Origin: Carallia brachiata
Lineage: Eukaryota; Streptophyta; Magnoliopsida; Malpighiales; Rhizophoraceae
Direction: 5' to 3'
DNA length: 64,000 bases
Assembly (NCBI GenBank): GCA_021464245.1
Contig: JADCRB010000013.1
Coordinates: forward strand, 2,413,593-2,477,592
The translations under genes were made by a program, and so were the position numbers. The notes under the pieces are model-generated. The model did not search any database and was not told the origin of the DNA. It worked only from the letters and a program-made list of their open reading frames with translations. Every line of letters begins with the position of its first letter. Position 1 is the first letter of the stretch. Positions 43,077-54,978 of the stretch are shown one piece after another.

Positions 43077-44513
43077 GTCCAGTTCTTTATCCTGATCTTC
43101 TCTGTCTATTCTTGCACAATAAAAAGCACGAAATGGAAAGAGCAAGAGAGTACAACTGGAATCAGTGGAAACAGGGAAACCAAACAAGAAGCCCTGCGAT
43201 TTTTTTTTTACCCTTCCAACCCCAACAAATGGATTGCTCAGGCAATAGAACATTGATATAGAAATATTAAAAAATGGCTACGCAACTCTGTATTATTTTT
43301 CAACAATTGACCTTTTGTTTTCAGAATAATGGTATCCGAATATAAATGCTCGCGCTTGCACAACAACATGATTAACTTTTATTGGGTCGCTAAACTAACA
43401 ATTGTTGATGGGGTCACCTGAGAATTCTCTATCTTTGAAATTACCTCTTTTTAACAGAAATACTTTTAAATTTACCCATAAAGTTTGTACCTTTGCATTC
43501 AATATCTCGCCACAACACTTCTCTGCTGTGATTAGGAATGAACACACATACATACAGATAGAAATGGGGAAGACAGAGAACAAGAACAACTTACTGAGTT
43601 GGAAGAAGCTTCTGGTTCCTTTGTGTTCTGATGAATCTTCCTTGTTTTCCTGATTCATAGAAAGAGACCAGTTGTCCGATCAAGAGATTTTTATTTTGAT
43701 TTTTTTTTAAACAAGTATAATTTATTGATAATTTTATATCATATAATAAAAATATTCACTTAAATAAAAAAATTAAAAATAATATTTAAATAATATTAAG
43801 TTACAAGTTACTTTTACTCGTTAAAAAAAGAATAAAAGTAACAATCATTTACATATGCTGTTGGACTTGACTCTTAACGAGTCAATTAAGGAGACTTTAG
43901 GAAATTGCCCAGGTAATTTTACTGATTGCGACCTCCATGGCCGACCTTTTTTTTTTTTTTTTTGTTCTTTTTGTTTTTGTTGCTTAAAAGTGGCCCCATA
44001 CAGTGAAATAAATAAAAATTTAGTCTTATATATTTAAAATTTGTGTCATTCAATCCTGTATGTTAGGATTGTTTTATGTGAATCCTTAACGTTAAGGTTT
44101 TATTTCAATTTGGTCTAATCATTGACGGAACAAGATTTGGCTGTCATCTTTGTATTTTTGACCAAATAAGAAAGTAATATAATAATAGAAATATGTATAC
44201 AAAACTCTGAAAATTAATTACAAAATTTGATATGCATTTAGATCGTATTTTATCCTTTAAATTGTATTGTACCACTCTTCATTTTTTTTGGACTTTTCTT
44301 TTATTTTCTCTCTCATCAAGACCACTCAAAACTCATTCTCATCACCACCACTATCGACCCACCGCCGCCACCACCACACCAACCTCCACTGGCTCAGCCA
44401 CCACTCTCTTCCACTTCGACTGTCGCCATGGAATGGGAAAGATTTCGTAAGCCATGGAAATGATGCTTCTGTCCTTCGTTGGGCCGGCTGTTTAAGTCCC
44501 AATGGCATCCTAC

Positions 44514-45250
44514 TCCCCACCCAGAGAGTAAAATGCTTGCTAATTTTATATGAGTTAAATTAGATGTTCTCATAAAAATAGTATAATGGTATTATCAAAG
44601 ATTTTGGCAAAAGAAAAAATCTGAAAATTTGTGGATTATGTTTTTTTTCCCTTGCTACATGGCGTTCAAGTATGAATTTTGACTTAGGTGACTCGTAAAG
44701 GTGTTAAATTATGACACGATCTAATAGTCAACTTCAACTTACTTGATAAAACTTGACTTGAAACGCACCGAAATATGATAACTCAAAAGCAACTCAATCT
44801 GAAAGTAATTCAATTTGAAATAACTCAAACTTGAACCCCTACATCCAACATTTCTTTAAAATACACATAACACCATTTTTTTTATATATTTAATTATTTG
44901 ATATTAACATTAGATTATGGTTTATATTTATTTTTATCTTTTTGATTTAGCATAAAATTTATGCATTATATATAATAATAATAATAATTCTATTTATAAT
45001 ATATCAAGTACATAAATAATAATAATATAATTTACATATTTCAATGTATGCTAAAATAAAAAATTAGTGAAAAGAGAAAAATTATTTCTAAAATGTTAAC
45101 ATAATAAAATGTTGACCCACGCAATGTTCCAAATCTAAATGAGTCAAATTTGAACTCGAATCGAATGTAATGTAACTCATAAATAACCTAATTTAAAATA
45201 ATTCAAAATGATCTAACTCGAACCGACTCAATCTATCCTTTGACACTTCT
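44514..45250. other. unique AT-rich sequence right of the duplication
   Basis: No gene. It contains runs such as caactcaaa/ctcgaac words (44,690-44,840 and 45,120-45,230) that repeat in inverted sense (taactcgaaccgactcaat), suggesting terminal repeats of an old non-autonomous element of ~550 bp. Confidence 0.35.
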
Positions 45251-45254
45251 AATG

Positions 45255-46215
45255 AGTAGTATCTAACGCGGTGGTTTCCTCTTTACTTTTCGTCTCAACC
45301 AGACCAAGAGTGATGCTCAAGGCCTATCACAATTCCGGTCTGCTGTTGGTGAATTGGCGCGTGGTGAGCCGGAACCATCGATCCCACCCGTGTGGGAAAT
45401 TCACATTCTCGAAGCACGAGAGCCACCACGAGCGACTTGCGGCACCGAGAATATGAAGAAGTTGCTAATACTGAGGGCCCAATTGTTCCAAAATATGACA
45501 TGATCCAACGACCATGTTTCGTTGGCCCAACTAAATTGTCGCCCTCCGAAGACAAGCATTGGCCCATCTTTGCAATTGCTCCAACTTTGTGACAAAAACC
45601 TCATGCCTTTGGAAGAGTAGCACAATTGCCCTCTAGCCAGACACCAAGGAAGAGATGCGTATGATATATTGATATGCATTGTCAATGCACGTAACAAGTT
45701 TGATCCTCCATTGCCAACTGGGTATTACAGCATTGTCTTTGCCTTACCGACTGCGGTGGCCACTACCGGAAACCTCTCCAGAAATCCATTGGGGTATGCA
45801 TTGGAATTGATAAGAAAGGTCAAGGAAAACGTGACTCAGGACTATATGCAATCTTTTGCGGACCTTATGGTAATCGAGAGTAGGCCTCACAACACAGTGG
45901 AGATGTCCTGCCTGGTGTCGGAAGTAAGACAAGCTAGATTTAACTAGGTGGATTTTGGGTGAGCTAGGTAAGCCTGCCTATGGTGGACCTGCCAAGGGGG
46001 GGTTGGGCCCATCCCTTGGCTGGCGAGATTTTACATAAAACACAACAATCAAAATGGAGGAAAAAGGATTGTGCTGCCACTTTGCTTACCAGCTGACGCC
46101 GCGAAGCAATTTCTCAAGGAGTTGGATAAAATGTTAAATGAGCAAACTGATGATCAATCTAAGTCCCCAATTATTGCGTCTTCCTTAGAGGCTATGATAA
46201 AAATGTTACGCGCAG
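45255..46215 (+). pseudogene. BAHD acyltransferase pseudogene (alcohol O-benzoyl/acyltransferase type)
   Basis: Across three frames the sequence follows the C-terminal two thirds of a BAHD acyl-CoA-dependent acyltransferase. RGGFLFTFRLNQTKSDAQGL is the HxxxD region, with the catalytic His replaced by Gln. Then ELARGEPEPSIPPVWE, a MICIVNARNKFDPPLPTGYY block (45,669 on), NPLGYALELIRKVKENV, YMQSFADLMVIESRPH. The structural DFGWG motif reads DFG-stop (about 45,950), followed by CQGGVGPIP and LPLCLPADAAKQFLKELDKML. The first ~150 codons are absent. Stops at 45,5xx, 45,945 and 45,953 and several frameshifts exclude function. BAHD enzymes make volatile esters and related metabolites in the cytosol. 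Similarity is closest to benzyl-alcohol benzoyltransferase types by recall. Confidence 0.88.
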
Positions 46216-47080
46216 TGAAGATGATGGACGAATGTAACGCAGTAATTTCACATTTTTTTATTTGTTTCTTTTTTAACTTTAGTATGTTATAAATTAAGTT
46301 TGAGTCTTTTGTATATTAACATTAGCTATTATACATAGGATGTTTATTATAAACCAAATTTCGATTTGTTGTACATTAATTTTAAAGATTTTTTATTCTT
46401 AAATTTGTTATACTCTAACATTAATTTTTTTACATATAAAACATTTTTAAAAAAATAATAATAATAAATTAATAACCATTATGAATCCCATGACTTGTCT
46501 CCCGAGCGTTTCCCCTTTTCCGTCCATTGAACGTTTTCCTATGTGAATAGAGAGCGCGTGATACAAACGTATATTTCAGATCCTTTTTCTTTGATATATT
46601 AAATATTTATAAAAAAAATTAAGTAACAATATTTAAATAGTAATAATTAATATATAGGATAATAAATGAAATTTAAAAAAAATAAAAAATAGATAAAATT
46701 TTAAATATATTAAATAAATTGTATGACTATTTTATTATTAAAAATTAAATTTTGGTACAATTTATTATTAACGTCCTATGATGAATAATTCTAATGAACG
46801 GGCTGAACACCTGCAAATTTGCAATACGAAATGTTAGTTTAGATTTCGAGTCAGCATTTTGATGTATAAGTCATTGAGACTCAAGAAATTTAGATGTGGT
46901 AGGTAAATGACAAGAGAAGAAAGTAACAAAACTTGGATCTATAGTCGCCTGGAATATTTTTATTTTAGTGTAACCAACATCATAACCGAAATGGAACCAT
47001 AACCGCAAATGGGAATCAATCTTGACTACGGTCCTAAAAGAAGCAAAAAACATTAATGGATATTTGGTATAACGGGTGTA
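46216..47080. other. AT-rich intergenic
   Basis: No gene recognised; long AT tracts. The short minus frame 46,871-47,053 is unsupported. Confidence 0.45.
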
Positions 47081-47083
47081 TTA

Positions 47084-50000
47084 AGAGAGGTGTTTGGTTG
47101 GATAGTTGTTTAAAAAAATTGTGTTTGGTTAGATTTTTTGCGTTATTAATTGATTATATTATTTCTTTATATAATTTCTTAAAAGTAGTTATTTGAAAAG
47201 AAATTCAAGGTTATTTGTTGTTGTTTTTGGAATTACTTTTTATTTTTTAATAATAATAATAATTCATATATACTAAATGACCCTCAAAAAATATTTAAAC
47301 AATTTCATTATTTTTTTTATTTGCCACAAGAATTAAATTTGCTAATTGTTACTTTATTTTATAAATATCCATATAAGCACAAGATTTTCAATTTTCAACA
47401 ACTCTTAAATAAAATTTTTTTCACTTCAAATATTCATCAATATTGAAACTTAAAAAAATATCTCATACATTATAACTTTTAATTACTTACAACAACAATA
47501 AAGTCTTAGCCTCAAATTACTTAGGGTCGACAACTTGAATCTGTTTTTGTCATTTCGTTCTATCAAATCATAAGTCTTCTATAAAAACTAGTTGTTTTAA
47601 ATTTTTTTTAACTACCGATTATCAAGTCAACTTAGCTCTACCTCTCTCTCGTCTCACTTTATCTTCCTGAGTCGTGTCACTCTTCTTTACAAGAGCTCAC
47701 TGGTCAATGTTTGACATGCCCAAACTAACGCAGTCGTCACTCTCTTAATTTCTCATCAATAGGCGTTACACCTATTTTATTATAGATATTTTCATTCTTA
47801 ATTTGATCCTTCCTTGAGTATTTGCCCATTCATCTAAGCATCATCATTTCTGTGACACTCATTTTTTTGTGCATATTGTTATTTCACCGCCCAACACTCG
47901 CTACCATAAAGTATCGCTGGACAGATTGCTGTACGATAGAATTTACCTCTCAAATTGACGGGAATTTTGGATCACACAGAACTGTAGTCGCATATTTCAA
48001 ATTCATTCATCCTGCTTTCGTCTTATGCAGTACATTTTCCTTTATATTGTCATCCTTTTAGATAATAGAACATAAATAACGAAAGTGATCACAACACGAG
48101 ACATCTACCCCATCCAACCAAATGATCTGCTCTGTTACACTCCTAACATTGCTTAACTTGCAAAACATATATACTTGATTTTTTTACGACTCAACTTAAA
48201 GTCCTTAGATTTTAGAGTGTCGCTTTAAACTTCTAACTTGGCGTCTACCCCCTCTCGCGTCTCATCCATAAGGACGATATCATCTGCAAATAACATATTG
48301 TGTGGTATAACATCTTGAATATGACTCGTTAAGACATTCATGACTAAAACAAATAGAAACATACTTAGAGTCGATCCTTGGTGTAGGCTAACTATGATGA
48401 GAAAATCTACAGATTCACCTCCAACTATCCTTATTGGAGTCATATCTCCTTCATACATATCTTTCACTAAGTTAATGAATAATGTGGGCACCTTCTTCTT
48501 GCTCATCACCCACCACATCACTTGCTTAGGGACTCGATCACAGGCTTTCTCTAAGTCAATAAAAATTATGTGTAGATGTCACTTCCTTTCTCGATAGTTT
48601 TCATCAATCTTCTAAGGAAAAAGATAGCTTCAATAATCAATCTACTCGGCATAAAGCAAATGATTGTTAGAGATAGAGACAATCTCCTACAGTGTTGCTC
48701 TATAATCCTCTCCCAAAATTCATAGTGTGAATCATTAATTTTATACCTCAACAGTTAGAGCAATTTTAGATTCTCCCTGTTCTTAAGATTGGGACCAGTG
48801 TGCTCATTCTCCACTTATCAGGCATCTTATCCTTCTTCAAAATCCTATCAAAAAGTCTAGTCAATTAGACTACTCCCCTTTCACTTAAAGTTTCCAAACT
48901 TCAATAGGTATTTCATCTAGTCCACACATTCTCTCCTTTTTCATCTTTGTAGAGCCATTCTTACCTTCGAAAGAGATAAATACGTCTAGTGTAGGTAATT
49001 TCCTCTGGAGGCCCACCAAGGTCTTCGAAATTACCTGACTGTTCTCATTAAAGAGTTTGTCAAAATATGTTTCTACCTCACTTTAATCTCCTCCTCTTCT
49101 CACAAGGACCTTTTTTACATTGTCTTTATACATCTGATTTGGGTAAGATCCCGACTCTCATTTCCCTAGTACGATCTAGCTTATAAATCGCATTTTTTTC
49201 CTTCAACAGTGTCAAGTTTGCAATGTAAAGTATTATAAGTATTAGCTCAGGGTACTGCCACCGCTCTTTTTGCTTCCTTTTTTGCTAGCTTGTATCTTTC
49301 ATACGCACTGCTGTCCTGACACTCGGGAGACTCCTACAACACTCTCATTTCTTTTAATGGCATCTAGGACCTCCTATTCTACCACCAAGTTTCTTTTGCT
49401 AATGGACTATGTCCTTTGGCCACATTTAGAGTCTCTGCTGTTACCTTGCATAAGCGGTTCGTCATACGTAACCACATGATATTTATTTAGAATAGGTGCC
49501 CCAATCCCTTCCTCCAATATCCTAGTTTGGAAGGTCAACTTCCCCTGTGGTTTTTGTAAGTTCCACCACTGAGTTTTACCTGTTGGAATTTCTTACTTTT
49601 TTTTTACTCACATCTAATAAAGACGTCCAAGACACCTACCATGGTGTGTGAAAGTAGCTTATCTTGGTATGACTTTATAGTCCTTACACAAAGTACGGCC
49701 AATATGTCTAGTCAAAAAGAAGTCAATCTAGCTATTGTTGTACCCACTTTTAAAGGTAATCAAATGTGATTCTTGTTTTTGAAAGTATTATTGATTAAAG
49801 TAATGTCATAAGTACAACAATTCTAGAATGGTTTCACCTTCTTTAATTAGCCATTATATCCAAAATCCACTGCATTCTCTCAAATCCCTCTATATCACTA
49901 CCGACATGCCCATTCAAGTCCTCTCCAATGAAAATCTTTCATCAAAGGAATTTGTTGTAAAAGTTCATCCACATAATCCCAAAATTTCTTCTTTTTGACT

Positions 50001-50935
50001 TCGGTTAGATTATTTGTGGGGCATAGGTACTATACCTACTACCAACTTAATTAAGATAATTCTATCTTCTACTCTACTTGTTGCTATTACCCTTTTTTTC
50101 AACTGACTATTGATAATAATCCTGACCTCATTCTTACTAAAAGCCTACTCGTGTACCAAAGTTTAAACTGATACTATTTATTTCTCTACATCTATTACTA
50201 GTCCACTTTGTCTTCTGTAAACATGCTACGTGAACCCCCCCCATCTAGTTATAGCAACTACCACTTCCATGAACTTGTCTGTCAATATACCAAACATTCC
50301 AAATCCCTAAATGAATCTTCCTATCTTGGACTAGCTTTTTTACCTGCATGCGTCTACAAACATACGGGGACCATTGCTTTCTCCTTGCCACACCCGGGCA
50401 TCGGTGTGACGCGTAGCTGGACCCTCACTTACGCTTCACTACACCTGGGCTCCGATGTAGTGCATCACACGTTGGGGACGCCTCAACGAAATTTCTTAAA
50501 CGGTCCATGCCATGAGAGTTGTGCTAGTTTTACACTAGCCGCCAACCTACTGCAGCTCTTCTCCTTTATCCAAGTTTGGGACCATCAACACCGAACATGA
50601 GGTCCGGTGTTGGCATAGTTATTATAACTTTTAACTACTTAACTTTTTTTTTTTTGAAAAGTTAAAAATTAAGTGAGAAAATTTTCAATATTATTTATAC
50701 AATATTTATTTTAAAAATAAAAATTATAAAATATAAAAATAATTTTGTTAATATGATATATTAATATAAATATCTGAATAGGTCATTTAATTATTCAACA
50801 ACAGTAACAACAAATATAAAATTAACTAAATACTTTATTAATTTTTCAACAATCAGCAATAAGAAACTTGAATCAATAATTAATAATAGTAATCAGCAGC
50901 ATCACTATCGAACAAGTAAGCTGAACAACCCTTAA
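47084..50935. mobile_element. possible older element hosting the LINE
   Basis: Outside the LINE, the left flank starts ttaagagaggtgtttggttg (47,081) and the right flank ends gctgaacaacccttaa (50,921-50,936), whose complement is ttaagggttgttcagc. These similar ends suggest a ~730-bp non-autonomous DNA element into which the LINE inserted. AT-rich; evidence limited to the ends. Confidence 0.35.
47490..50620 (-). mobile_element. full-length, degenerate RTE-type LINE (3.1 kb)
   Basis: Flanked by a 21-bp target duplication (47,469-47,489 and 50,621-50,641) with one mismatch. The minus strand starts with a GC-richer leader (50,620-50,330). The endonuclease region follows: KDRKIHLGIWNVW near 50,320, KIFIGEDLNGHVGSDIEGFE near 49,930-49,870. 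Then reverse transcriptase: INLVKDMYEGDM, LHQGSTLSMFLF, HNMLFADDIVLMDETREGVD (48,480-48,235) with the catalytic FADD. The 3' end carries the LIERNDKNRF-type tail and finishes in TTATTGTTGTT. A single endonuclease-RT ORF of this length with a TTG-repeat tail is characteristic of plant RTE elements. Many stops and frameshifts; inactive. Confidence 0.92.
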
Positions 50936-50941
50936 TTATGA

Positions 50942-52330
50942 TGGCAGTTGAGGGAAGGTTATAGAATCGTACTTTTAAAGGAAAAAATTATATAGACACG
51001 TAATAATAAGTACAAAATTGACACATGAGATTCGAGTCATCAAATTGTAAAAAATATATTGAACTATAAAGAAAAGAAAACAAGATAAATTGTAAGGTTA
51101 ATTACATACTTTCGGCGTGTTGAAAATTGTGTGCTTACATTATCGTATCTTAGATTAAAAGAAAAAACAAAGAAAAGAAAGAGAGTTAGCACTAAAAAAC
51201 ACAGAATACTGACATGGCAAAATTAATTTTTTTTTCTTTTGAACAGCTAGTTAAATATTAACCGTACCATCCAAAAAATTTGGACTCCCTTCCACAACAC
51301 GGCTCCGGCATAGACCAAAAGAAACCAGCACGAAACTATCAACTGGACAGCTCCCATCCAACCATACTTGCTAAGGAAAAAGCATCAAACAAAATGACTG
51401 AACGAGTGAGATTCCAACAAGAATGCATCAAACAAACATAAACAAATAAAAATTATTAAAATAAAATTTAAGTATGAGGCAAATTTTTACTGTGTTTATC
51501 TTTTTATAAAGTATATTTATTTTATTTGTTATAAGCATTTGATAAGTAGACTAGTGATATAAGATTTCTTCACACAAAAATTACTATTAAAACTAGATTA
51601 AATAAACATTCTTTTTTTTTTCGATTAATACCAAGAAAAACGTATGCATTTTAAAAAATTTTTAAAAAGTTTATACCAAATTTTAAAAAAATTGAAAATT
51701 TTATTTTTTATTAATTCATTATTTAATAACAAAGTTACCATTGGCTATCTTGTTTAATGTGCCTCTATTTTATTTTTGGCAAAAATAATATTACGCGAGC
51801 ATATTTAATAAAATACGTAAAAAACACATAATATATCTAATAATATAAATAATTTATTTTTTTTAATTTAATTAATTTTTTTTACTATTTTCAAAACACT
51901 TACATGCTCACAAATATCGTTGCCATTTAGAATTCTCCTTATGCCAGTACCCACTTTCGAATTGACAAGCAAAAAGCAAAGCACCCCGACATGGGGCCCT
52001 TCGTGGGCATCTTGTGTGGATGATAATCCCCTCATTGTTTTTCACGCCAAACAGTATGAAGAAAACTGAACTTCGCTATAATTATACAGACATATGTGCT
52101 TGCACAAGAGTGGAGATCTCCCTTTCTCTATAATTTAATGCCCACTCAACTCTTCCACGAAATTCATATGAGCTTGTCCCCATGGAAAGGAAAATTCGCT
52201 CAAATCAACCAACCGTGTAGAAATAAAATTCATCCAATCTTGTGGAATATGATTGATGGGGGCCAATAATAATAATACAAAGGTGCAGCTTCAAAAATAT
52301 TATTATATCATGTTGTAGTACCCTATAACA
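50942..52330. other. intergenic; promoter-like patch near 52.1 kb
   Basis: Mostly AT-rich. 51,900-52,200 is less AT-rich, with ctctataatttaatgcc (about 52,127) as a possible TATA box and a tiny frame ATGGAAAGG...TAG at 52,181. It could be the promoter of a lost gene, but no coding sequence follows. Confidence 0.35.
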
Positions 52331-52973
52331 ATTAAGGTTCTCAGAACCGAACCGGTCATTGAACCGAAAAATTGAGAGATTCAAGGTTCACCCGATTCGA
52401 CCGATAAAACCGCAGTTAAACCGGTAAAACCGGTATTTAATATTAAATATATAAAAATTAAATTTTTATATAGCTTATATAATTATATAAAATATTATAT
52501 TATATAAGAATGATAATAAATATTTAAAATAAAGTGTATTTTAAGAATTATATTAATATTTACATACATTAAAGATATTACAATTAGTATATTTAACAAA
52601 ATATAATTTATAAAAATTAATTCAAAAAATAATATTTATAAATAGTGATTAAATATTAATTTTTAAATTTTAAAAATTAAATTGAAAATTGTAATCAACT
52701 GATGACTAAATTAGAATTTTTAGTTAAAATTAGAGTTTTAATTATAATTTAGATAAAGTTTTGGGTTAAATTATAATTTAAAATGTTTTGGTTTAAATTG
52801 AACCGGTTCAACCGTCCCGATTTTTCCGGTTTTCCCAGTTTTTGACCGATTTTTGACCGATTTTTTCCAATTCGGTCCGAATTTCATTTTTAGACTTGAA
52901 CCGGACCGAACCTAGGATCGGTTCCCAATTTTTCCAGTTGAATTGGCCGGTCCGGTCCAGTTCTTAATTCCAT
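52331..52973. mobile_element. GAACCGG-rich terminal-repeat element, copy 1
   Basis: Left end aaggttctcagaaccgaacc, then ccgattcgaccgataaaacc; right end ggccggtccggtccagttc with complementary words. Both ends are packed with ACCGG/CCGGT words and the AT-rich middle carries no ORF. Related to 53,925-54,392. A non-autonomous DNA element; superfamily unknown. Confidence 0.6.
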
Positions 52974-53924
52974 GATAACAATATGGCACTTTTAGTTTCC
53001 ACTATATATATATAGGGATTTTATAACAACATAATTGTAGCCAGAAAATTTTTATAGGCTAATGAACTTCTTCACAAAAAAAAAAAAAAAAAATCTCATC
53101 TAAAAAAATCAAAATCAAAAAGATAATTTGGTTTATATAGTTAATTAGCTTTTCCAAATTTCCTAAGCAAATCAGAACCCAAGTTATATTTTGCTTAATA
53201 TAAACTTGAAGCTTATTTGAAGGTGATTTTCTGAAGTGATCACTCGATGCTCCAACTTTGGCAGGCTTCTACTATTCTTTTTTTTTTTTTTCCAAAAATC
53301 CTATGTGGGTGTGGGGTATTTTTTTTAGCCATATTACTCATATTTTTTTTCTCAAAATAAAACAGAATGCACATTTATTTTCGAAAATTTTCTACTTAGA
53401 TTTCCATAATTTGAAAAAATTCAAAATATATTGTATTTTCAACAAACGTTTCTGCACTTTCTTGAAAATATACTATAACCTCAAAAAAATATTTTATCTT
53501 CTTTTAAAAATGTATTATATTGTTTTAAATTCAGTATAAAATTGTTTTGTATTAATGAAATTGTATATCTATTTAGTTGTTCTCATACAAAGGAAAATCC
53601 TTTATAGACACAATTTTCATGATTGCAAGATATTTTTACATTACAAAGTATTTATGCTATACAAAGAATATTTTACACAACATGTAAGAGATACATAATA
53701 AAATAACATAAAATTATGAAAATCTCTTTTATTATTTTAAACTGTAAAAAAAAGGTTCGTTGTGCACTTATTTTTCTTTATGAAATCATGCACATAAAAT
53801 GTGCGTTCATGTACTTGCTCTAAAAAGAGGAAGAGAAATCTTGTAACGGGAGTGCGGACTCGCACTCCACTAAAAAAAATAAATAAATAAATAAATTAGA
53901 ACAGTCATTAGAACTAAAGTTGTC
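52974..53924. other. AT-rich spacer
   Basis: No gene; the 93-codon frame at 53,258 is F/K/Y-rich AT sequence without family signal. A-run at 53,076-53,094. Confidence 0.5.
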
Positions 53925-54392
53925 AGAAGCGAACTAATTATTGAACTGAAAATATTAATGGGTCAATGTTCAACCGGTTGAATCGGTCAAACCGGTATTT
54001 GAACCGATATTTAATAATATATATGTGTATAAAAGTAATTATAAAAATAATATTTATAGATAGTGATTAAATTTTAATTTTTTTAATTTTAAGGATAAAA
54101 TTAAAATTTTTAATAGATTTAGAACTAAATTGAACTTTTAAATTAAAGTTAATGCTTAAATTATAATTTAAATAACATTTGTGGTCAAATTGTAATTTAT
54201 GAATTTTTTAATTTTATTGGGCAGGTCCAACCAGTCCGATTTTCACCAATTTTTATCGGTTAATGACCGGTTTTTTCCAGTTTTGATTGGTGCGAGTCAT
54301 CCTCCAAAATTTACTTAAATCGGTCCGGACCACCGGCCGGTCCCCAATTCAACCGATCCGACCGACTGGTTCGATCCGATTCTGATAACAGT
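53925..54392. mobile_element. GAACCGG-rich terminal-repeat element, copy 2
   Basis: Left end gttgtcagaagcgaac, then caaccggttgaatcggtcaa; right end ccggccggtccccaattc to ccgattctgataac. Same layout as 52,331-52,973, shorter and more diverged. Confidence 0.55.
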
Positions 54393-54845
54393 AATTAGAA
54401 CAATAACGGGAGAGTGGTGTAAAAAAAGAAAAAAAAAAAAGGAATAATAACGGGAGATATTTTCCGAGATTTTTTTTTCGAAGAGATTATTAGAGAATAT
54501 AAAAGCATACTCTCCACATCCCCTCATGAACACAAAACTGGATTTGACAGCAAAAACAACATCTAGTGACTGTGAATTTAGTATAAGGAAATTTTGTTGG
54601 AATTTTTAAATATAAGTAATATAAGTCGATAGTGGAATGAAAACAATAAAAAAAATAAATTCTTTAATATTATTAAATAAATTGTTTAACCATTTTAAAA
54701 TATTACTTCAAAGTTTAAATACCTCTTACGAAAGTCTTTTTAGACATAGTTTGAAATTATGGTGTCAACATCGTTAAAGTTTTGTTGACTTCGTGGAATT
54801 GGCCGCTATCAAAAATTACAAATTGATCTATACAGAGTTTTAATT
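54393..54845. other. AT-rich spacer
   Basis: No gene or repeat recognised. Confidence 0.5.
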
Positions 54846-54849
54846 TGAT

Positions 54850-54978
54850 CCATTTTTTAATGAAATATAATTTATCTATAATTTTATATTATATAATAAA
54901 TAAAATTTATTTAAAATAAAAATAAAAAAATCTTTATATAATATAAAATTGTGAACAAGTTATACTTATAAAAAATAA
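54850..54978. mobile_element. short AT-rich hairpin MITE
   Basis: Inverted arms: aatataatttatctataatt...tatattatataataaa against ttatataatataaaattgtg...acaagttatacttat. The same terminal words occur in the insertion at 34,378-34,545 and its copy. Confidence 0.5.

Larger units (their letters stand above)
35516..44513 (+). repeat. segmental tandem duplication, copy 2 (8,998 bp)
   Basis: Same content and order as 25,329-35,192 without the 866-bp Mutator-like element; the length difference of 866 bp matches that insertion almost exactly, other indels balancing. It includes the leader relic 35,690-35,916 with upstream ORF at 35,799-35,831, the terminal-repeat element 35,917-37,420, the PRR fragment, the basic-peptide frame 40,991-41,089, the 20.4-kb-like block 42,085-42,225, the CC fragment, its leader exon 43,595-43,680 and the His/Pro-rich block 44,290-44,490. 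Confidence 0.95.

Noticed and set aside
45669..45947. BAHD frame as a functional short gene
   Set aside because: It is only the middle of a pseudogene with stops and frameshifts on both sides and destroyed motifs.
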